Assembly: GCA_009760855.2 (NCBI GenBank)
Contig: WPIO01000001.1
Coordinates: 8,089,501 to 8,153,500 of the forward strand
Length of the DNA stretch: 64,000 nt
From: Cristatella mucedo
Lineage: Eukaryota; Bryozoa; Phylactolaemata; Cristatellidae
Direction: 5' to 3'
This document shows positions 54,370 through 64,000 of this stretch, piece by piece. Position 1 is the first letter of the stretch; every line of letters starts with the position of its first letter. Below the pieces are notes generated by a model that searched no databases, had not been told where the DNA came from, and worked only from the letters and a program-made list of their open reading frames with translations. The position numbers and the translations under genes were made by a program.

Positions 54370-56679
54370 GAGTAAGGAGATCGCATCCTAACCGCCAAGA
54401 TCATAATCTCTAACCGCGAGGCATGTGTAAAGCACTTGAATACAGAATAGTTTTTCAGGGTGCAATACAATATGAAAGTCTTCAATTCGTTAATGTAATC
54501 TCAACTATTTCTTCGGCTCGCTCTTTCTGCGTCCTATCGAGGGAGATGAGCACCGTGGTGCACTTGAGCATCCAGGGTGAGCCCCGATGACTCACTGGCA
54601 TATCTCAGTAGGCGAGAATGCCAGACATTCAGTAAGAAGTCTGCGACATACAATTGTAGGCGTCTAGAGAAGCTGGGTACACCTCTTACAAGCCTTTCTT
54701 CGACACTGCAGCAGCCAGTAACGAGAGTCGTAGCGAGGGGCACCAAGCACGAGCCAAGTCTGCACGTTCTCTGCTTGCACTGCGTGACGTCTGGCAGCTT
54801 GCTGCGACGGTGCTTGCGTCAATGTGCTATGCTAAGCAGTGCCTGGCTGGTCGCTGCCGCTCGCTAGTGCGTCTCTCGCGAGTGGCCATTATTTGTCGAG
54901 CATTGTAAGCAAATACTGGCACTCTCTTTAGTGGGTCAATATTGTTGAATCCAATGCGGTTGCCAGGGCCTGCTCACATGCCGTTGACCGAGGACCAATG
55001 ATGCTTTATAGAATCGCTCATTGTACGACCACTTGGCCGTGAAAACCGTTCCTGAATTAGCCAGCTGATTAACTAGAATAGGGGAGAGAGGGAGTGCTGA
55101 AAAGAGTTTGCGCGAAAGCTTCTAGGCAAGTGAAGCCACATTGTTTCAAAGCTAACCTGACCAGGCCCAGTGTGCTTGCTCACGGTACTGGTGATCGAAT
55201 TGAAGGTGTAAGTGGCATTGATGGCATGCAGCCCAGATTGGCCGAGGAGTCTCAGGAAGCCGTGGCTGCCGACCCATGCTGGCCACTGGATCGTAGAGCT
55301 GCTGGGCTGGCCGCCGAGTGCGGTCCCCGAAGGCTAGACAGTCGCAGTGTGAACAAGCTAAGATTTCACGGCTTTCACTGCTGAGCATTCCAGTTTCGAC
55401 TGCCGATATAGAAAAGCGGCATCTGATCCTTTCGAAGAATGAAAGAAAGCACAAATGATCACAAATGTCTGAAACTGTCTCGATATGCAAAGAGCTAAGA
55501 AGATGTCGAATAGCTTCAGCGTGTCAAGCTCTTTCTGGCGAGCCAGGCTGCTCTAAAATCATGAAACAGCAACTGGCTAAGCTCTGCCGAAGCATATACA
55601 AGTGCAGGCCCTTCCGACCTAGATTTCACCTTATGGACGGCTGCTCCGCTCATAAATCCGAAACCTGACCCGTGGTGCTTTAGTGGCAGTCACTGTGCTT
55701 CCGTGACCTGGCGACATTGGCCACTGACAACTAGAGGTTGCTCTTAGCTGGAACTATGCGTCAAAATGTATTTCAGTAGATCTGATGAAACCAATGAGTC
55801 CACTCTCCTGCAGCCTGGAGTGATGCTGCCTTCGGCCAGGTCTCAGCCGACTGCCACTCAAGTTATTCTTGATTGTCCTCCTGACTCAGCACTACATCCT
55901 CCTATTTCTGTATCGTGCTCGAAGAAGTCCATTGGTTACCGTATAGAGCTTAAAATGGCCGCATAAAAGTATTCACACTTTTTTTTTTACATAGAATAGT
56001 CACGTAGATCGGACATTTATCGAATAATTTATATTGATATGCTTGGCTAAGTGAAGCTTGTTCGTAGCCGGTTGAGTTGCAAATGCTGGGGTCTTGCTAT
56101 GGATTTCCGCCCGAGCCTGCCATAAGCTCCCTAGCTGAGAGCTGAGAGGCTTGTGGCCTTGCCGATTGTGCCTGTTTAGACCCGTCTGGGTGCTAGGGAC
56201 CGAGCGGCAATCCTATCACACTTGGTTAGCTCTTTCGCATGGTGGCTGCTCAGGCGTAACCTAAACAAACAGGGCCTTCATTGGGGCCTGGCCGCTACAG
56301 TTTATTTGGCCGTACGAAAGTAGTACATTATGTAGAGGTCGAGAGGTCGAGGGCCCACCTGAAGCTACCTCTCTGCACCTTATGCAAGCCACGTACGCCA
56401 GAGATGCACTGGGTCTAGTGCCATGCCTTCCTCGACACCAGAACACGATCAGCACGCACATTTCACCTTGATTTGCAATTACCTGTTTTTTTCTGGAGGC
56501 GGCTACGTTTTCGGAGAAAGGCGGTGGCCTGAGCCCTCGAGCCGCCGAGGTGCATTTCAGCTAAGAGCTGGCGTTTTTCGTTGGCGTTCGAGCAGCTGGT
56601 TAACCGCCTCAGTTTACCTCTGTGTAAGCCTGAATATTGTATCATCGTACACGATTTCCGAGATACTCTTATCTACTCA

Positions 56680-56723
56680 ACTCTCTCTCTCTCTCTCGCT
56701 CTCTCTCTCTCTCCCCCTCTTTC

Positions 56724-56784
<61 letters not shown>

Positions 56785-56785
56785 G

Positions 56786-56862
<77 letters not shown>

Positions 56863-56870
56863 CTCTCTCT
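56680..56870 (+). repeat. (CT)n microsatellite
   Basis: About 190 bases of CT with a few CCC and TTT interruptions, immediately upstream of the LINE reverse transcriptase fragment. Confidence 0.97.
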
Positions 56871-56939
56871 AACTCTTTGTCAGCCATGACTACGATGACG
56901 ACTCTTAAGGTAGAACACTGATCTCTCTTTAATAATCGT

Positions 56940-57340
56940 TGCAGCATTTTTGCAGTATTATCGTTGCAGTCCTTTTCATGGTTTATACCCTCCCTCTTCC
57001 TAATGTGATTGCCAAGCACAATCTAGGCTTTCACTTCTATGCGGATGACACTCAGTTGTACGTTTGCTTTGATCCCTCCCAGCCTTCGAGCACCTCAAAT
57101 TCTCTCAAGTCACTTGCTGCATGTATTAATGCCATCCGTGCATGGATGGCAGCACATTTTATAAAACTAAACGATGATGAAGCTAACTTACTAGTTATGG
57201 GCAAACCATGTGTGTTTCAGGAGTTGGAAAGGATGACACACAAAATTGGCTGTGCCAGCACATCTCCGGTTGAATCAGCTCCAAATCTAGGTGTCATTTA
57301 AAAGCGACCTCTCGTTAGACGACCATATCAGCTCCACAGT
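56940..57340 (+). mobile_element. LINE family 1 reverse transcriptase fragment with intact YADD
   Basis: IAKHNLGFHFYADDTQLYVC followed by INAIRAWMAAHFIKLNDDEA and ESAPNLGVI is the catalytic core and thumb start of a CR1/L2-type reverse transcriptase. The YADD motif at about 57039-57050 is intact. The frame breaks at 57301 but resumes in another frame as SDLSLDDHISST, matching the copy at 37330, so it is one family. Confidence 0.88.
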
Positions 57341-57589
57341 CAAATCAGGAGGGTGTGGCTGAGCATGTGTTGCAGGCTGGTTGCTCTCCCACCTCGATCT
57401 TGTCACCAGTCCCAAAAGTGCCTTCTATTGGGAGTCCCTGCCGTGATCAGTTGTCGTTGATCTGCGAAGAGTGAGCCAGTAGTTTTTCACGTAGGCATTG
57501 CTAATTTTGGAAAGGCATTAGTTCAAAAATAGGCTTCGGCTGTCCACTTAAGCTTAGTGACAGAAGGCTATTCAGCTGTTTCAGTAATA

Positions 57590-57840
57590 GTTTTAATAAT
57601 ATTAATAGCAATTCATTAGTGTAGCGCCCTCAGATAACTAAGTTTATTGCTTAGCACTAAACATACGCTAAATTGTTTTCTTTGAAATTGACCTATGCTG
57701 CAAAGGAAGCATGCTCGTATGGTTGATAATAGCATGCACAGTGTCAACAAGGATAATGTGGTTAGAGGTCACATGCCCAGTGTCAGCATGCTAATATGGT
57801 TAGTTGCAGAATGCACAGCGTGCCACTTCAAGTACTCAAT
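57590..57840 (-). mobile_element. LINE family 1, 3' end, minus strand
   Basis: The minus strand reads the degenerate stem-loop (GTTATCTGAGGGCGC near 57624-57640), then segments matching CATGCTGACACTG and CATGTGACCTCTAACC of the family 3' region. Confidence 0.75.
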
Positions 57841-60783
57841 CTATTCCTGCGAGTTGCTACTTTTGCAGAAGCGTGGACTCCAGCTGTAGCATAGCCTAAT
57901 CGAGAACTGCTCAGTTGACTTAGGCCTTCCAAAAAGAAAATGGCGCCCGTGCAAGCCTAGCCAGTAGCTTGCATGCTAGTCACGTCGATCGATTTGATAT
58001 TCTTCTCCGAGGCATTGGCTCTACACTAATTGCAAAGCATCACACCTAGCTTAGCAAATACAATTCCGATCATCCAGCGCTCCATTATCCTCAATTCACT
58101 CAGCACTACATACGACCAGTAGTATGGCCTTAAAGGACAGCCCGTATCTGACGCATACCTTCAAAGCCGAGCCAGAGTGTCTCCCATGCCGCCAAAGCGG
58201 AAACCTGCGCCTGTGAAGTGCCGTCAAAGCAGAGCCTGTTGTCTCTCGCTGGCCACCTGGGCAGGCATAGGAGTCAAAAGTTCGCCTCGAGGGCACAGCA
58301 TAGCTGGTGCTCTGCAGTCCAGCACTCAGTCAGTAAATCGTTCTCCTACCTCTGAAGTCGTCGAGCATCGGCTGCTACCTGGTGACAGTGTAGGTGGCTA
58401 AGAGCAAACTTCTAATTGTATCGGAGAGCAAGTGATGATCAAAGTATGTCACTGCTTAAGCTGTGCGGCAAGCGTCGTCCTCTTGAGTGTTAAATTACCT
58501 CGCTGACCAGAGACATGCCCTCTAAACTGGTACACAGGCTTGGGATGATGTTAACGACCGACGACTTATTTGTCATCCAGGAAAGAGTTTCAGTAGTCGT
58601 TTTTTAATGATCATAATATATCTATGGCAAGAAAAACGACGTTAACGTAGTGCGAGATGACAATCAGCCTTCGACTGCGATACCAGTACCCGATGCTGAT
58701 ATGAAATTATTTTTCAATTATCAGCTCTTGCTCGGCTTGCTGCAGCAAATAACATCCGACTCACAACAAGCAGTCAAACAACAACACTTCAGTTTGCCTT
58801 CCCCCTGTAAGGCGATACTTCCACAAAAAGACAGGATATAAAGAACAAGACCAAGTTTAAGTATGCCTATAAAACTGCAGCAAGGGTTGCCAATTCAAAG
58901 AAGTTATTTGGAATAATAATACCCAGTAGTCAAGCTGACGCACTATGCCCGAAAGCTTTATTCTGATAAATACAGTTCATTAAACACGACTGCTGTGCGG
59001 ATTTGCGAACTTACAAGGCACTAAATTTTGTTTGCTGCGGCTGAAGGATACATTTCCAAATTGCTTTGGGATTCATCTGCTGAGCGTAGATCAGTCAGAG
59101 ACAACGTCAAGACAAAAGACCACAGGAGGTCAGTTGTCAGCAGATCAGGCTTTCGTTGATGAGCACAATGCAATTGTAGAAGATCGTGCAATCACCGAGT
59201 CCAATCGCATTCTCGTCCATGGTAGCCGCATTTGGCGCCTAGCAGCGGCTGAGCTCAGGCCATTCTTACGTGTGCTCGTTCCATTTGGTTTGACAATGGG
59301 CACTCTCTGCAGTGGCAGGCTGTCTTGCTAAGCAAGCGAACTCATTGAAGTAATGCTCTAAAGAGCTTTGTACGTAAGCAAACAATTCTTCTGAGATAGG
59401 TTTAGGGTTTTATCTGGATATTATCCTGATGCATTTACTGCCATTTCTGACTTTCGACAAAACCCAGAGAACGTGCATGCCTGGCAACGTATTCAGGTCT
59501 ATAGGTTCATTATTTTCAAAGACCGAGGTGTAATTTAACGACTAATAATTAGTCAACACAAGATTTCAAGTTATAAAGAGGTCCAGTTGAATTTACAGAT
59601 TAGGTAGAGACAGTGGTGCTTTGCTGTGCCTACCGTAGTATTACTCTGAATACTCAAGCGCCAAACAGTTGAAATGACCTAAAGGTAAGCGATGGAGCCC
59701 TCAAGCATTAAATGCCATGCATTAAGTCACAAATACTTATTGTTTGCTATTTAGGAGAGTTTCCTATAGAGTGTTCAAAGCCTAAGCGGCTTTTGGCAAG
59801 CGTGATGTAGCCGAAGGGCTTTATAAAATGCTTTACCTGTGAGGTACAGGTCAGGGAGTAGTTGTGGAATACGGTGACAAAACCAAAGCTTGCAAAATAA
59901 AAGTTGTAATATTAGCAACTCTAAAAACGGTGGCATATGTATGCACCGATATATTTTAAATATACGATTTAATTGATCTAGTTTACCTTTAGTCTTCAAA
60001 ATCAATTACTATTATAATCAAAAGAAGCACGTGTTGAATTGTAGGACTAGTGTGGAAGTAAAAGTAGTATGCCTACTTTAGTAATGCATTATTGATGAAA
60101 TATATATATCACACAACAACAATTTTAGAAATACAACTAAACTCTGCAGGTAGTTGTTGCAACGGTTGGCCCAATTCTATATATGATTGCCTTAATTAAC
60201 TTCTGGAGTCGTTGATGCCCAACTATGAACACTCCTAATAAGGGAACACCTTGAAGGAGCACCAACTCCGAACAATTAATTTAAAGTGGGATGGTATTAT
60301 TAGGTTATATTAACACTTTTTACATAAATATATATTTCAAAATGTAATTAAACCTCGCATACATTTTAAGGTGATGAGATTTGTATTTTTATTTTTTTTA
60401 TCAACAAAAATACTCTAGTAAATGGCGTTTTACAAGTAGCTAAGGGGGATTCTAGCTTATTTCATTCTATCACTCCCAGTTGCAAAGCTAAATACCAGAA
60501 GTGACAGTAGCTGACTTTGTCACACACCTAACTACACTTCAGAATCTTCGTTAAGTCACAGTAGCTCACTTATCGTTATTGTTACCAGTAATAAATGTGG
60601 CTGCTTTAAAGATGTAGTCAAACTAGTTATTAAGTACTGTCATGAGCTCTGCTAGTCCACGTGATACTACTAGAATTTCTTTAATCCGATCCCTATTGAA
60701 TTAAACGAAAAGCAAACAAGTTGACTGTATTTTTAGTAAAATCAACTTCAGTGAGCATGACAAGTCTTTTCATGCATGTAGCC

Positions 60784-61055
60784 TCAAATTAAATGGCCCC
60801 ATATGTAATTCCTCGTATCTGGACGCTGCATGTTTAAAAGTCCGAAGTCCTCGGTGACGCTTGTTTGAGAGTTTCGTGGCCTGACAAGGGTCAGAAAATG
60901 GCAAACTTGAACTCTGTTTATCCTCGCTGGGCACGATCTCCATTGCACAAGGTCATATAATGAAGGTTTAGCGTACTTCAGAGACTCAGGCTGATAGATC
61001 GCTCCTCTGGGATTGTTTTCCATATTTTCTTGTTTCCATCTAAGCGCCAACTTAT
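60784..61055 (-). CDS. Possible last exon of an unrecognised minus-strand gene
   Basis: The exon is open for 89 codons to a TGA at 60784-60786. It reads DKLALRWKQENMENNPRGAI, SLYDLVQWRSCPARINRVQV and MQRPDTRNYIWGHLI. The acceptor GGGCTTTCAG precedes it, and its phase 1 entry fits the exon at 63058-63172 (G + AT = Asp). An AATAAA (minus strand) lies at 60388-60393. The composition looks coding, but I do not recognise the family; it may be a chance frame. Confidence 0.35.
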
Positions 61056-63057
61056 CTGAAAGCCCGTAATGGTGGTTGGTACCTACATAATAAGAAGCAG
61101 CTTCTAAAAACGTAGCGAATTCCTCTGCCTTGGGATTGCCTTTCCATGTGACTTAATATGGTTAGAATCGGTTTCTTCCTGGCTGTACATTCGTTCCGGC
61201 ACTTTAAAGATAAATAGCTTGCTGAATTCGGTAGTTTTAGTTCAAGATGAAGGTATAAAGTTAGCTATCTGACTAGCTATGACTAATTAAACCATGCCTA
61301 TGCTATGTGATGGCTTAAATTGATCTTCCTATGACGTATATTGGTCATCGGCAGTAGGACTGGGAGCTTAGAAAAGTCTACTACTAGCAGTGACAAAATT
61401 CCAGCCACTGTTCTAAAAATAACGTGATCTACCTTTTGAATTTACGAAATAACTGTTTTAACAGGCTTCACAAAGCATTTAAATTTTAGTAACTACTTTC
61501 CGCTAACACAGTACTATTTTCGCAGTACTAATCTAAATCCTAATATTGAATGGTAAAAACTAATTGATTCTAGCAATTTTGAGCACATTTTATACGGCTT
61601 AGATAGTCACTTCTGGTTTCTTTGCAGTTTTAAAAATACTTTACAAAAAATACTTTACATCTAAGAAAAATTAAGATAACTGTATTTTGATTAGTGATGG
61701 TGTTAGCAAAATTACCGATATTCAAAACTGGATTTGAAAGTGTAACTTCAAAAATAGTTAGGGTAAAAAATCCATGCAGTTTGTCAATTCTTATACTTGC
61801 TTTATTTCAACAACTAAAGCTTGACATGATATTCATTCCTCATATGCTAAAAAATATTCACTTAAAGAATACCTTAGCTGTTATATTTCTCCTGAAAATT
61901 TCACTGCAAATAATTGTTGGAAAATACATCAACGTTTGGCAAGCTTAATTCTGATTGGATCGGAAGCCTTTTCGATAAAAATGTTAATCGTCAGAAAGCG
62001 AATGATGCACTGCTAATTTTTCTTGCACCACAATAACGAGAGAGAAGGTTAAAAACTACCAGTTACCAGTTTTACACAGTACATTGTCTTTACTTCCTGC
62101 GCTCTCATACTTTATCTTTTCCCTAATTAGGGATTTTAACATTACATTTTTGATTAGCTATTAATCGCTTTGCAGACTTGAGATATAACTTGCTAATGCA
62201 AATAAATCTTTCTCAACTTTTAATTTCTATTTTTTTAGTGATGCCTTATAAAAGCAACTTAAGCACAATTTATTGCTTACTGCGTTTTCCATCGATGAAA
62301 TTATGAGAGAGCACAATGCCGCTTCAATTTAAATCCTTGGCGTATATTTTAGCATTTGTCCAAGCTAACTGGAAAATCAGTAGTGACTACTGCTAATAGG
62401 ATTTACTCATTGACGGAAATTCAAAATAATATTCAGCTAATTTTTATAAATTCTTGTCAAACGGATACGAGTTTGCAATGCGACAAACACAAATTAGTGT
62501 ATATTTAAACTTTTTTTTCTGAATGCCTAAAGTCTCTTTAAATACATAATGAGAAACGCTGGTAGATCCGGATCCCGATAAAGCTGCAGTTTGTCTGAAT
62601 ATCTAAAATAGGTGAGATAGCAAGCTTATAAAAACCGTCGCAGGTTATATGAAATCATTATTTTGATAGGAGCCTAAGAAATTCAAGTTTTAGCATGTAT
62701 CACACATTTCGGTATGTAATTCAAATGAAGGATTTATCCAGTACACAAATCTTATAATATCAAGACTTTAACTGTGGCATATTAGAGAGCATTTATTGAA
62801 GATCCCTCATTTATCAAATTTTTGAGTTTCCATGTTTCTGAAAACCAAGTAACATTTATTACGACAACAAAGCTATGGAATACGTAATTTCTGGTGGAAG
62901 TAAACAGTTAGTATATTTTCAATGGGAACCCAATAACGCATTCAGGTTCTATCGAAGCGGTTGCATGGACTTAATGAATTTTCCCTAGAAAATTATGATG
63001 GCACCTTCCCAAAAAAAGAAAAGAATACCAATAGAAACCTTTAAAAAATTTTCTCAC
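61056..63057 (-). other. AT-rich stretch, probable intron
   Basis: No repeat family, RNA gene or coding segment is recognisable here; one plus-strand frame at 61694-61948 is AT-driven and lacks domains. Confidence 0.4.
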
Positions 63058-63172
63058 CTTGCATGGGGTAGTCAGTTTTTTCAGGTGACAAAGCATATGT
63101 ATGCATTTTCACGGCGACCTTTTTGTTAAAGTCGGGGTACCTCGTGGGAGGTAGAATATTAGATCCGATCAT
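63058..63172 (-). CDS. Possible internal exon of the same unrecognised gene
   Basis: Between TACTTTCAG and CAAG|GTGAGA it encodes MIGSNILPPTRYPDFNKKVA and HTYALSPEKTDYPMQ, 38 codons plus one base. A longer version starting at 63251 (after TTCTTTAAG) would add SCSYLASKNVPSSSRNED. No family recognised. Both splice sites are good, and the phase matches the exon at 60784-61055. Confidence 0.38.
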
Positions 63173-64000
63173 CTGAAAGTACACACGATGTCGGTAGGCA
63201 TCCTCATTTCTGGAGGAGCTTGGAACATTTTTTGACGCCAAGTAAGAACAGCTTAAAGAAAACACAAGGCTGCAAGTGTTTACTTCCAGAATTTTCTATT
63301 CCATGCCGTAGTCTCGATTGAGATTCAGCCAACAATTTAGTTAATGCTCCGCCATAGGCGTCAAGCCGAGAAAAGCATGAAGTGTGTTGGGAAGCTGAAG
63401 TGCTGACCTGACCTTGAACTGATTAAATCAGGCTGCTGGAACAATCTAGTTGGGTACTCGGTGAGCTCGGTGGCTGGACACGAGCGAGCGTTTCACTGTG
63501 GGTGCGCTTCCGGTGCATTTGGAACGCCTGCAGTGTTGAAGGCTTAGTTCTAGCTTAATCGCGTAGCTGGATGGCTGCTGTTTCGTCGAGTGTGCAGCCA
63601 ATTAAACCGGGCATAATCTGTCGACAGATTAAAAATCACACTGAAAAAACGATTCGACCTTCTCGAGTTTTTTTAGGCTGAGCATCAGCAATTCTCTTCA
63701 GTCTGGGTTACCTAAAAAGCCTCGGAGCTGGTCGGGCCCAGGGAAAAGGTATTCATTTTCAAGTATTGGGGTCTTGGGCTCAAACCCTGCCTTCTCTGGA
63801 AAGCGCCTGTACAGAGATTAATTTCTCTTAGGGTTCAATGCAAATCAATTAGATTGAATAATGCAACCCTATGCTGGTGAGGCATAATATGGCTGCAATG
63901 CTAGTCGATAAGTCCCTGAGACAGAGGCATGCGGCTCTAGTGCTGAAGCAGGGTTAATGGATCTTGATCTATCAGCAAATACAAAGCTAAGTTCTTATTC
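63173..64000. other. High-coordinate end, no confirmed feature
   Basis: The only thing I see is a degenerate LINE-type 3' tail, AAAGCGCCTGTACAGAGATT with TTTCTCTTAGGGTT, at about 63801-63837, preceded by a box B-like GGTTTGAGCCC on the minus strand at about 63778. It may be a SINE remnant. Confidence 0.35.

Larger units (their letters stand above)
47765..60783. other. Stretch upstream of the PKHD1L1-like gene, no confirmed gene
   Basis: It contains the promoter region, LINE fragments at 48640-49092, 52812-53035, 56940-57340 and 57590-57840, CT/TA repeats at 49466-49960 and 56680-56870, and a GC-rich patch at 52356-52600. Several open frames of 60-176 codons lie between 53800 and 59400, but none has recognisable domains. 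Confidence 0.6.

Overview
This window is nuclear DNA of an animal with a repeat-rich genome. It has GT-AG introns, CR1/L2-type LINE fragments, tRNA-derived SINEs and long dinucleotide microsatellites; there are no operons, ribosome binding sites or CRISPR arrays. The invertebrate-like retroelement mix and the divergence from the vertebrate protein suggest an invertebrate such as a sponge, cnidarian or other marine animal. The sequence alone does not settle the phylum.

The main content is the 5' part of one very large gene on the minus strand, an orthologue or close homologue of PKHD1L1 (fibrocystin-L, polycystic kidney and hepatic disease 1-like 1). I joined 23 coding exons from 47764 down to 5093. 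All intron phases agree, and the exons encode the first 1068 residues: signal peptide, three IPT/TIG domains, a PA14-like domain, the long conserved linker of the family, and the start of a fourth IPT domain. The gene runs off the low-coordinate edge. A TATA box lies about 40 bases upstream of the start codon.

Layout by coordinate. 1-5092 holds LINE remnants and no further exon that I could place. 5093-7626 holds the four most 3' exons seen. 7627-11419 is an intron with a 77-bp minisatellite, an 835-base pyrimidine tract and an 11-bp tandem array. 11420-21289 holds the linker exons. 24131-29874 encodes the PA14-like domain and the end of IPT3. 33879-41549 encodes IPT1 and IPT2. 41550-47694 is the first intron, with L2 copies, one of which carries a 108-bp insertion copied from nearby. 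47695-47764 is the signal-peptide exon. 47765-60783 is intergenic or unassigned, with LINE fragments, a GC-rich island and microsatellites. 60784-63172 may be the last two exons of a second, unrecognised minus-strand gene.

No novel multi-gene system is visible. The most unusual points are a 128-bp intron that is mostly TA repeat with its donor fused to the repeat, the 835-base pyrimidine tract, the templated insertion, and a conserved LINE 3' stem-loop shared by many fragments.
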